Source of the DNA: DSWT01 sp035415725
GTDB taxonomy: Bacteria; Chloroflexota; Anaerolineae; B4-G1; SLSP01
Direction: 5' to 3'
Assembly: GCA_035415725.1 (NCBI GenBank)
Contig: DAOOGN010000016.1
Span: forward strand, 1 to 50,563
DNA: 50,563 nucleotides
In this document: positions 32,581 through 40,807 of the stretch, one piece after another
Layout of the letters: the number at the start of each line of letters is the position of its first letter
Position numbering within the stretch: the first letter of the stretch is position 1
Notes under the pieces: model-generated
The model's database searches: none
What the model was told of the DNA's origin: nothing
What the model saw: only the letters and a program-made list of their open reading frames with translations
Made by a program: the position numbers and the translations under genes

Positions 32581-34901
32581 CCCACAACCTCCATCCGGTG
32601 GCTGTAGGCATTATGGACGGTGAAGCCGTTGTCGGCGGGCGTGTATTCCACCCAGTAGGTGACATTGGCGGGTTTGTAGCAGGCGAGATAGTGGCCTGTG
32701 TTGGGGTTGCGGAAGCAGTTGCCGGTGCGTTCGGCGTAGGCGATGACCTGGCGGATGTCGTCTTCGAGAATCAGGCGGCTATCCACGCGGGCGGCGACTT
32801 CTTCCGAGAAGTGCAAAGGCATAGACTGGGGTTCGCTCACAGTTTCCTCCCACAGTGTATTGAGCAGGCGGCGTTTGAGCTGTGCACGGTTGTCGTGCCG
32901 CTGCGAGAAACGCGGGCCGGGACGGGCGGCACGGGCGGTCAGGTCGCGCTCGTAGAGCAGGTCGAGCAGGTGCAGGGTGGGCTTACCTTGATCGGCGAAG
33001 AAGTCGCGGCACATCGCGCAGTACGTCACGTAATCGAGCGGCTGTTCTGCGATGCGGCGCCGGACGACGGTCTGCGCCAGTTCGCGGTTCGCCAGCCACA
33101 TCAGGCCGCCGTAACTGCAACACTCGGTTTTGTCGCGGGCGAGCGGGAGTTCTGCGATGGGACAACCGAGCGCGGCAAGCACATTACGGGCGCTATCCTG
33201 AAGGGCAGACTCGTAGCGGGTGGTGCAGGGATCGTGGAGCGCGAGGGGGCCGGCGGGGAGTTGGCGCGCGGTTTCCGGCAGGCCGATCTCGTCCAGCAAG
33301 CCCCACAACGAGACGATTTCTACGTCCGACAAGTGTCGCTTGAACATCTGATAACACGTCGAGCACGCCAGAATCACTCGAGGACGCCCCAGGCGCTCAT
33401 AGTCGGTGCGGAAGTCGGCCAGCACTGCCGTCAAGAGGTCGGTGCGCCCGGCCCAGTCGGCGGGAGCGCCGCAGCAGCGCAGCATCAAGCCCACGTTGGG
33501 CAGCCTGTCGCGCAGATGAGCGTACACCTTCTCGACGTGCTCCGGCGCGGAGGCGCTGAGCTGGCAGCCGGGGAAAAAGACGTAGTCGGAACGGTCACTG
33601 CCGGGCGCATGGCGCGTCAGTGCAGCCAGCGGCCCGTTACTGAAGGCCATGTCGCGCAGGGCAAAATCATGCGCCGAAGGCGGCATGCGCTTTTGTTGCA
33701 CCATCGTCTGGCGCGCCTCATGGCAGACGGTCGCCATGTCCAGCCCTTCGGGGCAGATGACGCCGCACAAACCGCACAAACTGCATGAGTTGATGAGGGT
33801 ATTGAAGCGTCGCTCGCCCATCACGATGGAGAGATTGTTGTAAATCTGCCGCACGTATTGTTTGGGATAGCTGCCGTAGTGTTCCAGGTACGCGCAGACC
33901 TTCACACACTCCATACACTCGCATTGGAGACAGCGCGAGGCTTCGGCGACGGCTTCTTCTCGGGAGTAGCCTTGCTCCGGCGTCGTCATCGAGATGAACG
34001 GCGCGGGCGGGACATCTTCCAGGTTGACGTACAACCGGGTGGTGTACGGGCCTTCGTTTTCGCGTGAAGCGGTGAGCGAGGCTTTTTGCAGGAAACGGTC
34101 TATGGAGAGCGCGGCCCGGCGACCGGTGGAGATGGAGAGAATGAAGGGAGTAGGGAGTAGGGAGTAGGGAGTAGGGGGAAACTCTGCGGCCTCTGTGTCT
34201 CTGCGGTGAATGGCGCGACCACCGGCAAAGATGCCGTCTTGGGTCGTGGCGAAGGTGGTGGGGTCTACGGATCGCGTTAGTCCCAGCGCAAATGCTGCTT
34301 GCGAACCGCTGCCCACGCCCAGATAGACCGCGTCGAAGTCGGCGTGCAGGGTGGCGAGACGGTCGGCGTCTACGGGATCGTTCAGACGCACATCCACGCC
34401 TTGCAGGGCAGCGTCGAGTTCCGCTGTGAGCAGGTCACGGGGCAAGGTCGCCTCGTCCGTCTCCCACAGGCTGCCGCCGACGCGATTTGTCGCCTCGAAG
34501 AGTGTGACGCTATAGCCCTTGCGCGTCAAATCGAAGGCGGCGGTCACACCGCTCAAGCCGCCGCCGATCACGGCCACCCGTTTCCCTCGTGAGGGGGTGC
34601 GCGGCGGGGCTTTCCGCGTACCGAAGTCAGCGCAGGCGCGTTCCAGCGCGGCGATATTCAGCGCGCCACCCAGATCGCGGCGATGGCAAATGTCGCGGCA
34701 GGGCTGCTCGCACACGCGCCCGATGATGGCGGGGAAGGGCAGGCGCTTGGTGAGGAGCTGCAAGGCGGCGTCGAAGTCAGCACGCGATAGCGCCGCCAGC
34801 ACACCGCGCACGTCCACGTGGAGCGGGCAGGCAGCGGTGCAGGGCGGCGCGTGCTCCTGGATGCATTGAGCTTCCAAATTGCGCAGTTGTGCTTGATCCA
34901 T
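32562..34901 (-). CDS. Pyridine-nucleotide-disulfide oxidoreductase/FeS dicluster protein of the mop cluster
   Basis: It is a fused electron-transfer flavoprotein. Residues 1-95 form a GltD-like FeS domain (CTAACPLH, CEQPCRDICHRR). An FAD/NAD Rossmann part follows (VAVIGGGLSGVTAAFDL, about 110) but the second dinucleotide site looks reduced. Next is a ferredoxin-like part (CLQCECMECVKVC, CSLCGLCGVICPEG) and then CCG-domain/heterodisulfide-reductase-like motifs (FFPGCQLSAS, LRCCGAPADW, CSTCYQMF, HDPCTTRY, ECCSYGG). The start at ATG 34901 matches the family N-terminus; GTG 34931 is a weaker option inside repeat DNA. About 25 residues near 230-255 (HRRDTEAAE then PPTPYSLLPTP) are encoded by repeat DNA, inserted in frame. 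It probably passes electrons to or from the aldehyde oxidoreductase. Confidence 0.87.
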   Translation of the reverse strand: MDQAQLRNLEAQCIQEHAPPCTAACPLHVDVRGVLAALSRADFDAALQLLTKRLPFPAIIGRVCEQPCRDICHRRDLGGALNIAALERACADFGTRKAPPRTPSRGKRVAVIGGGLSGVTAAFDLTRKGYSVTLFEATNRVGGSLWETDEATLPRDLLTAELDAALQGVDVRLNDPVDADRLATLHADFDAVYLGVGSGSQAAFALGLTRSVDPTTFATTQDGIFAGGRAIHRRDTEAAEFPPTPYSLLPTPFILSISTGRRAALSIDRFLQKASLTASRENEGPYTTRLYVNLEDVPPAPFISMTTPEQGYSREEAVAEASRCLQCECMECVKVCAYLEHYGSYPKQYVRQIYNNLSIVMGERRFNTLINSCSLCGLCGVICPEGLDMATVCHEARQTMVQQKRMPPSAHDFALRDMAFSNGPLAALTRHAPGSDRSDYVFFPGCQLSASAPEHVEKVYAHLRDRLPNVGLMLRCCGAPADWAGRTDLLTAVLADFRTDYERLGRPRVILACSTCYQMFKRHLSDVEIVSLWGLLDEIGLPETARQLPAGPLALHDPCTTRYESALQDSARNVLAALGCPIAELPLARDKTECCSYGGLMWLANRELAQTVVRRRIAEQPLDYVTYCAMCRDFFADQGKPTLHLLDLLYERDLTARAARPGPRFSQRHDNRAQLKRRLLNTLWEETVSEPQSMPLHFSEEVAARVDSRLILEDDIRQVIAYAERTGNCFRNPNTGHYLACYKPANVTYWVEYTPADNGFTVHNAYSHRMEVVGKGSRE
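34138..34212 (-). repeat. Repeat block inserted in frame in the oxidoreductase gene
   Basis: Four GGGAGTA heptamers (about 34146-34177) and a CTCTGCGGCCTCTGTGTCTC block (about 34181-34205) lie inside the reading frame at the loop between GIFAGGRA and SISTGRRAALSIDRFL. The family normally runs through this site without such an insert. About 75 bp, a multiple of three, were added. Confidence 0.8.
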
Positions 34902-34927
34902 AGCGCCTCGCGGGGAGAGACAAAAAT

Positions 34928-35000
34928 TCACCGCTGAGAACGCAGAGTTCGCGGAGTTTTTTTATTCTTTCTCTGCGTTCTCTGCGTCCTCTGCGGTGAA
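34928..35000. repeat. Palindromic CAGAGAACGCAGAG-type intergenic repeat
   Basis: TTCACCGCTGAGAACGCAGAG and its inverse on the right (CTCTGCGTCCTCTGCGGTGAA) form a long imperfect hairpin around an AT loop, between mop and the oxidoreductase gene. As RNA it could act as an mRNA-stabilising or terminator-like hairpin inside the operon. Confidence 0.8.
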
Positions 35001-35005
35001 AGACT

Positions 35006-37729
35006 TTATGCGGCCTTCAACCCGGCCAACACTTTCTCCGGCAGGGCGGGCAGAGCACGGATGCGCACGCCGGTAGCGTTGTGAATGGCGTTGACGATGG
35101 CAGCATGGGGGGAGGTGAGCGGCAGTTCGCCGACGCCGGCCGCGCCGAACGGCCCGTTCTCGCGCGGGGTCTCGATGTAGATGATGTCGAAATTGTCCGG
35201 GATGTCCTTGACCTCTGGGATGCCGCAGGCGACCATGCTGGTGTGCTTCTCCAAATCCTCAAAGTCCTCGGAGAGCGCCAGTCCGATGCCCTGCGCCACG
35301 CCGCCGTAGATCTGGCCGTCCACCACCAGCTTGTTGTTAATCTTGCCGACGTCGGTGGCTACGGTCATCTTCTCTACCTGCGTCTTGCCGGTCTTGGTGT
35401 CTACGGCGACCTCGGCCACGAAGACGCCGTACATGTAGACGGCGAACGGGTTGCCCTGCGCCGTCTTGGCGTCGCAGTTGCTGTTCATCGAGGCGGCCCA
35501 CTTGCCCTCGTAGCGCAGCGGCAGACCCTCGGCCACCATCTCGTCGTAGGTACGGAAGGTGCCATCCGGTTTTTTCATCCCCGCCAGCAACTTCTCGCAG
35601 CCGTTCTTGATAGCATTGCCGGTCATCACCTGGGAGCGACTGCCGCCGGCCGGCCCACTGGCCGGCGTGATGGCGGTGTCGTTCATCACCAGCTTGATTT
35701 GCTCCGGGCGGATACCCAATGGACGCAATCCCTCGTGCGCCGTGCCGAGCGCGCCCGCGTCCGCGCCCTGGCCGTGATCCTCCCAACTGGAGTAGACGAT
35801 GACGCCGTCAGGCGTGAGTTCCACATCCGCCGCCGAACTGTCCACACCATCCAGGCCGCAGCCATAGATGCCGATGGAGACGCCGACACCGCGTTTGACG
35901 TTCGCCGTCGAGGTTTCCGCCGCGCGCTTCTTGGCGGCTTCATAGGTCGGACGAACGGCGTCAATCAGCGCGGGCAGGCTGAAGACTTCGGGCGTCTGAC
36001 CGGTGGGCGTGGTCGCGCCGGGGCGGTAGACGTTTTTGTAGCGCAGTTCCAGCGGATCCATTCCCATCTTCTCGGCCAGTTCGTCCATCAGGCTTTCCGA
36101 AGCCAGGAAGCTCTGCGGTGAGCCGTAGGCGCGGAAGGCCGAACCCCAGGCGTGGTTAGTGCAGACGGTGCGACCCAGGCCACGGATGTTGGGAATGTTG
36201 TAGCCTGCGCCGATGTACTGGGCGCCACGCAGCGTCAGCAGATCGCCGAACTCGGAGTACGGGCCGTGGTCGACCGTCCAATCGCTCTCCATCGCCAGCA
36301 GTTTGCCGTCTTTGTCGGCAGCCAGCTTCAGTTTGATGAAGAACGGTGAGCGTTTGCCGGTGTAGGTGATGTGCTGCTTGTAATCGTACTTGAGGACTAC
36401 CGGCCGCCCGGTCGCCAGTGCAGCGACGCCCAACAGCGCTTCCATGGTGGGGCTGAATTTGTAGCCGAAGGTGCCGCCGGCGTTGCTCTGCACCAGCCGC
36501 AGCTTCTCCGGCTCGATGCCCAGGCCCGGCGCGATCATCGCGTGATGCAGGTGGATGCCGATGCTCTTGGAGTGGATGGTCAGCCGGCCTTCCTCATCGA
36601 AGTAGGCGAGGCCGACGTCCGGTTCAACGGTCAAGTGCGGCTGCCGCTGAAGATAGTAGTTGCCCTCGACGACGTAGGCGGCCTTTTCCATAATCGGTTG
36701 GGTATCCGCCCCCTTGACGATGGGCTGCTCGAAGTAGACGTTGGGGGTGCCGGGATGGATTTCGATGGCGTCCTCGGCCATGGCGGCGGGCGCGCTCATG
36801 TAGGCCGGCAGGATTTCCAGGTCTACTTTGACCTTCTTGGCGGCGGCGCGGGCGTTCTCCTCGGTGTCGGCGCAGACGATGGCGATGGCATCGCCGTACT
36901 GGAAGACCTTCTTATCGCAGAGGATGGGGCGATCCCAGCCGTCGCCCTTGTTGGTGGGGAAGGTGATCAGGCCGGTGATGCGGTTCTTGCCCTTCACATC
37001 CTTGTAGGTGACGACTTTGTAGACGCCGGGCATTTTCTCCGCTGCGGATGTGTCAATCCCCAGGATGTTGGCGTGGGAGACTTCCGCCTGGACGAGGGCC
37101 AGTTGCAGCGTGCCGGGGGGCATCTTGAGGCCCATGTCAGCACCGTAGTCCCATGTCCCGGTGACTTTGGGGACGGCGGACGGGCGTGGGAGCATGCTCC
37201 CCCAGACCTTGCCATCGTCAGGCAGTTTGAAGGCCAGGTCTTGCAGCGTCCTCTCGCCGCGCAACACACGGGCGGCGTCCATCACCGCGTCCACGTAGGG
37301 CTTGTAGCCGTTGCAGCGGCAAACGTTGTGGTTCTTCTGGAACCAATCGCGGATTTCCCTGCGGGTGGGATTGACGTTCTGATCCAGCAGCGCCTTGGCC
37401 GAGACGACAAAACCGGGCGTGCAGTAGCCGCACTGCGCCGCGCCGTGGACGACGAAGGCCAGTTGGACGGCGTGCAGCGCGTCCGGCGTACCAATCCCCT
37501 CGACGGTGATGACGCTCGCTTCGTCCGGGACGCGCCGCATCTTGGTGATGCACGAGCGGACGACCTTGCCGTCCAGGATCACCGAGCACGCGCCGCACTG
37601 GCCCGCTCCGCAGCCGATTTTCGTGCCGGTGAGTCCCAATTGCTCGCGCAATACGGACGCTAACGATGCTTCGGGGTCTACGATGAGGGTTCTGGGGATA
37701 CCATTGACAATCAATTTCTTCTTTTGCAT
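35006..37729 (-). CDS. mop: Molybdopterin-dependent aldehyde oxidoreductase (MOP)
   Basis: It oxidises aldehydes to acids with a molybdopterin-cytosine-dinucleotide cofactor and two [2Fe-2S] clusters, as the Desulfovibrio gigas enzyme does. It has the same length as I remember for that enzyme (907 aa) and very similar sequence. Cluster II ligands are CGAGQCGACSVI ... RSC (residues about 40-60). Cluster I ligands are QCGYCTPGF ... CRCNGY (about 100-140). The large domain has TGKRSPFF, the Moco-loop GSAFRAYGSPQSF, the GQGADAGALGTAHE region and the catalytic Glu in GVGELPLTSPHAA near residue 870. ATG 37729 follows AGGAGG. It is the first gene of the cluster. FRAYG replaces the common FRGYG. Confidence 0.95.
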   Translation of the reverse strand: MQKKKLIVNGIPRTLIVDPEASLASVLREQLGLTGTKIGCGAGQCGACSVILDGKVVRSCITKMRRVPDEASVITVEGIGTPDALHAVQLAFVVHGAAQCGYCTPGFVVSAKALLDQNVNPTRREIRDWFQKNHNVCRCNGYKPYVDAVMDAARVLRGERTLQDLAFKLPDDGKVWGSMLPRPSAVPKVTGTWDYGADMGLKMPPGTLQLALVQAEVSHANILGIDTSAAEKMPGVYKVVTYKDVKGKNRITGLITFPTNKGDGWDRPILCDKKVFQYGDAIAIVCADTEENARAAAKKVKVDLEILPAYMSAPAAMAEDAIEIHPGTPNVYFEQPIVKGADTQPIMEKAAYVVEGNYYLQRQPHLTVEPDVGLAYFDEEGRLTIHSKSIGIHLHHAMIAPGLGIEPEKLRLVQSNAGGTFGYKFSPTMEALLGVAALATGRPVVLKYDYKQHITYTGKRSPFFIKLKLAADKDGKLLAMESDWTVDHGPYSEFGDLLTLRGAQYIGAGYNIPNIRGLGRTVCTNHAWGSAFRAYGSPQSFLASESLMDELAEKMGMDPLELRYKNVYRPGATTPTGQTPEVFSLPALIDAVRPTYEAAKKRAAETSTANVKRGVGVSIGIYGCGLDGVDSSAADVELTPDGVIVYSSWEDHGQGADAGALGTAHEGLRPLGIRPEQIKLVMNDTAITPASGPAGGSRSQVMTGNAIKNGCEKLLAGMKKPDGTFRTYDEMVAEGLPLRYEGKWAASMNSNCDAKTAQGNPFAVYMYGVFVAEVAVDTKTGKTQVEKMTVATDVGKINNKLVVDGQIYGGVAQGIGLALSEDFEDLEKHTSMVACGIPEVKDIPDNFDIIYIETPRENGPFGAAGVGELPLTSPHAAIVNAIHNATGVRIRALPALPEKVLAGLKAA

Positions 37730-38192
37730 AGAACTAACCTCCTGTGAAAAATAGTGATCCGTGATTCCAGATTGAGGATCAAGGAAATAATCACCCAATC
37801 CCCGTCCAAACGCAGCACAACAACAAAAACGGTGTCCCCGTCGGGGACACCGCCACAGTTTATCTGACGCACCAACGTGCCATGCCAGCAGACAAAGAGG
37901 TCAAGTGTGGCTCTTCCCCAGGGAAGAGGAATTTTTGTAATTTTTTTTCGTTCTCTTCTACCCCGCAAGCGGGGGAGAAGAGGAGCATCACCTATAGCAG
38001 AGGTCGCAGCAAACGCAGAGAAATTCCAGGAAATCTCCGCGAACTCTGCGCTCTCAGCGGTAAAAAACGCATTTCTTTAGGTAAGGTAACAACTTGAGTT
38101 AATTACTAAAATTATAGCATGGAAAAAAGGCTAAAGCAATAGTGATCTATCACGCCAATGTTGTGATGATGAGACCCTCTGACGCGATCCAC
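37730..38192. other. Divergent intergenic region, mop and aldo/keto reductase
   Basis: No gene is present. A perfect hairpin GGTGTCCCC-gtc-GGGGACACC lies at 37831-37851 in the mop leader. CCCCGCAAGCGGGG is at about 37961-37975. At 38013-38063 there is a copy of the AGAGAAATTCC...CTCTGCG repeat. The AT-rich part beyond 38086 includes the inverted repeat GTGAT-ct-ATCAC (38142-38153), possibly an operator. I looked for a Moco-riboswitch-like leader before mop and saw none. Confidence 0.6.
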
Positions 38193-38221
38193 TTGCCAAA
38201 AACAACACTCCTATGTAAAAT
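38193..38221 (+). promoter_or_regulatory. Sigma-70-like promoter of the aldo/keto reductase gene
   Basis: TTGCCA (38193-38198) and TAAAAT (38216-38221) are 17 bp apart, about 40 bp before the start codon. GTGAT-ct-ATCAC lies 40 bp further upstream and could bind a regulator. Confidence 0.55.
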
Positions 38222-38262
38222 CGAACCTAAACCCATAGATCACATCATAAAGGAGACAAACG

Positions 38263-39426
38263 ATGCAATACCGAACATTTGGAAAGCTGGATTGGAAACC
38301 TTCAGCGCTGGGTTTTGGGTGTATGCGGTTGCCCACCATAGGCGGTGACCATTCCCACATCAATGCGGAACTGGCTACACAGATGGTGCGCTATGCCATT
38401 GACCATGGAGTCAACTACATCGACACGGCGTATCCTTATCACGGCGGTGAGAGTGAGCGTTTTGTCGGACGGGTGCTGCAGGAGGGGTACCGGCAGCGGG
38501 TTCGCCTGGCGACCAAAATGCCGGTGTGGCTCATTGATTCTGAGGACGCCCCGAACCGCATTTTCAATGAACAACTCGAAAAATTGCAGACCGATCACGT
38601 CGATTTTTATCTATTCCACGGTCTGCACAAGGAGCGGTGGGAAGCCGTGCAGAGGTTCAAGTTGCTTGCATGGGCCGAGAAAACTCTGGCCGAGGGACGT
38701 ATCCGTCACCTGGGCTTTTCGTTCCACGATAATTTCGATGTGTTCAAGACGATCATTGACGCCACAGACCTGTGGACGTTTTGCCAAGTGCAATACAATT
38801 ACGTCGATGTTCATAATCAGGCCGGACGCAAGGGCGTGCAATATGCCGCCTCTAAAGGACTGGGGGTCGTCGTGATGGAACCCATTCTAGGGGGGCGATT
38901 GGTGGATCCTCCCAAGCCCATACAGGACATCTGGGACAGCGCTCCTGTCCGGCGCAAGCCCGCCGATTGGGCCTTGCAATGGCTCTGGAATCAGCCCGAA
39001 ATCTCGGTGGTCCTCAGTGGGATGAGCACTATGCAACACGTCACAGAGAACGTCGAGAGTGCAGCGCACTCCGGCGTGGGCACGTTGACGGCCGCGGAGC
39101 TGGCCCTCGTGGAGCGCGTCCGCGCGAAATATGAAGAACTGTGTCCCATCCCCTGCACCAAGTGCGAATACTGTCTGCCGTGCACGGTCGGCCTGAAAAT
39201 TCCTGACCTCTTCGATGTGCTGAACCGGGCTGCGATGTACAACAAGTTCGACGAGGCCCGCCGCCATTATGCGTCCATGGCCGCCGAGGCGCAGGCCAAC
39301 GCCTGCATCCAATGCCGGACGTGCGAGGATAAATGCCCCCAGTCTATCCCCATCAGTGAGTGGATGGTCGTCGTTCACGAGGTACTCGGCGAAGGCAAGG
39401 ATTTCGATGCGTGTGTTCGGCCGTAG
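38263..39426 (+). CDS. Aldo/keto reductase with C-terminal 4Fe-4S ferredoxin-like domain
   Basis: An N-terminal TIM-barrel aldo/keto reductase (about 1-280) carries the family residues: Asp/Tyr in YIDTAYPYHGGESERFVG (about 50-60), Lys in ATKMP (about 84) and His in YLFHGLHK. The C-terminal part has a CTKCEYCLPC run and CIQCRTCEDKCPQSIPI, giving two potential cluster sites, as in the YdbC/4Fe-4S AKR group. Electrons may come from ferredoxin rather than NADPH. ATG 38263 follows AAAGGAG. The membrane-protein gene begins 12 bp after the stop, so they share a transcript. It is 387 aa. Confidence 0.9.
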   Translation: MQYRTFGKLDWKPSALGFGCMRLPTIGGDHSHINAELATQMVRYAIDHGVNYIDTAYPYHGGESERFVGRVLQEGYRQRVRLATKMPVWLIDSEDAPNRIFNEQLEKLQTDHVDFYLFHGLHKERWEAVQRFKLLAWAEKTLAEGRIRHLGFSFHDNFDVFKTIIDATDLWTFCQVQYNYVDVHNQAGRKGVQYAASKGLGVVVMEPILGGRLVDPPKPIQDIWDSAPVRRKPADWALQWLWNQPEISVVLSGMSTMQHVTENVESAAHSGVGTLTAAELALVERVRAKYEELCPIPCTKCEYCLPCTVGLKIPDLFDVLNRAAMYNKFDEARRHYASMAAEAQANACIQCRTCEDKCPQSIPISEWMVVVHEVLGEGKDFDACVRP

Positions 39427-39438
39427 CCGGGCGGCTCG

Positions 39439-40593
39439 ATGATTGAAAAACTAGCCAGTCCTCTGCCGCGGCCAAAGATCACCCGCACAGTGCTGCTGCG
39501 CGCCGGGGCCGGGTATGGGTTGTTGTTCGGGCTGGGATTCGCCCTGTTTGTCTGGGGATATGACGCTCTGGCGTTGAGCCGGAGTTCGGCCGACATGGCC
39601 TGGGCTAAACTTCTGTTGGGCCTGCCATGTCTGCTCATCATCGGCGGGGCAGCAGGGATACTGGGAGCATGGTCGTCCTCGGCGGGGCTCACGACCTGCC
39701 TGTGGGGCATCACGCTGGGAGGCGTGGGTTGGCTGGCCGGGCATCTCCCGTTTGCCGGGATGAACTGGCTCGCCGGCGTCATCGATCCACGCTTCGCCGG
39801 GCTGACGCTGTGGCCCTATACGGAGGGCAACGCACTGCGCACACTGCTGGTGGTGATCGCTTACACCGTATATGGATTTGGTGTAGGCTATGTGGAGACG
39901 CTGGCCATCGAATGGGCCTGGGATCGCGCCACCCCGGAAGGTCGGATGAAGGGGGGAGCGTGGAGTGTGCTGCTGGTCGCCTGTGTGATGGCACTGCCGC
40001 CCGCCTTCGTTCTGGATTACCTGGTGCTGTCGCCTATCCGCACGCCCCAAGTGCGGGCAGCGGATTTCATCGAGACGTACCTGGAAGGCGGCGAAGCTGC
40101 CGTGCGCGCCGCCGGGCAGAACATCGCCGAAGCGCAACGTCATGGCGCACACTTCACGCCCCGCTACACCATCTACTTTGCGGGATTCGACAACACTACA
40201 GAGACGCTCTTCGCCGCTTACAGCGACATCGCCTTCGACAGCGGCTTCGCGCTGCGCTGCCTGGTGATGGGGGGGCGGATCACGTTTTGCGACGATCTTT
40301 CTCAAAAGTTAGACCTGTACATCGGGCAGATGGTGCAGGCCGGCAAGACGGGTGAGCGTCCGTGGCTGGCGAACCCGATGAAAACGTTTAACGTCACCGA
40401 GGATGTGGTGACGTGGCTCCAGACACATCAGGCAGAACTTGGCGACACCTATCGCCTGACGGTCACAGCGCAGAAGGGGGATTGGATGTTCGTGACGGCG
40501 CAGTTCGACGCCGGGACGGCAATGACATGCCGTTTCCACGGGAACGCCGTCATCACCGTCGATCAATGTGAATTCGGGTTCTCTGGGACTTAG
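39439..40593 (+). CDS. Membrane protein of unknown function, 384 aa
   Basis: About five hydrophobic segments fall in the first half (near residues 20-42, 58-78, 82-105, 134-157 and 176-200). A soluble C-terminal half of 180 residues follows (TPRYTIYFAGFDNTTETLFAAYSDIAFDSGFALRC ... YIGQMVQAG), probably outside the membrane and with two or three Cys. I recognise no family. It is 12 bp behind the FeS aldo/keto reductase gene, so an electron-transfer or sensing link is possible but unproven. Its last residues (GFSGT) and stop lie in a dispersed repeat. Confidence 0.75.
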   Translation: MIEKLASPLPRPKITRTVLLRAGAGYGLLFGLGFALFVWGYDALALSRSSADMAWAKLLLGLPCLLIIGGAAGILGAWSSSAGLTTCLWGITLGGVGWLAGHLPFAGMNWLAGVIDPRFAGLTLWPYTEGNALRTLLVVIAYTVYGFGVGYVETLAIEWAWDRATPEGRMKGGAWSVLLVACVMALPPAFVLDYLVLSPIRTPQVRAADFIETYLEGGEAAVRAAGQNIAEAQRHGAHFTPRYTIYFAGFDNTTETLFAAYSDIAFDSGFALRCLVMGGRITFCDDLSQKLDLYIGQMVQAGKTGERPWLANPMKTFNVTEDVVTWLQTHQAELGDTYRLTVTAQKGDWMFVTAQFDAGTAMTCRFHGNAVITVDQCEFGFSGT

Positions 40594-40807
40594 CGTGGTG
40601 ATGGGGAAAACGACTTTAGTTTTTTGCCCCGGCTGACACGGATTTCACTGATTTTTTGTAACTATTCAGCCTATCTCCGCCAGCCCCCCTTCCCGCTGGC
40701 GGAAAGGGGACGGGGGATAGGGGGGCTGAACAGTGACTCTGCACCCTACACAGGATTGGTTTTGCGTTATGGCGAAATTTGCGTAAGTCCTATAGATACA
40801 AAGAAAA
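40572..40807. repeat. Dispersed GGGACTT block and MITE copy F
   Basis: At 40572-40640 GGTTCTCTGGGACTTAGCG...TTTAGTTTTTTGCCCC matches the copies at 5675 and 48060. At 40658-40799 lies a short MITE: left end GTAACTATTCAGCC, a hairpin (CCGCCAGC.../GCTGGCGG), and GATAC at the right. Its right part is replaced by an end of the second MITE (TTTGCGTAAGTCCTAT). No gene is seen. Confidence 0.7.

Noticed and set aside
31421..34177. CRISPR array
   Set aside because: The repeats are 7-bp heptamers without spacers, and no cas gene is present.
35081..37663. Long plus-strand open frames opposite mop (about 346 and 430 codons)
   Set aside because: They mirror codon usage of the real minus-strand gene and contain no motif.
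37730..38262. Moco riboswitch in front of mop
   Set aside because: No CTCCCGTGC/GGAAAGG-type blocks are found on the minus strand here; only a simple GGTGTCCCC hairpin and repeats.
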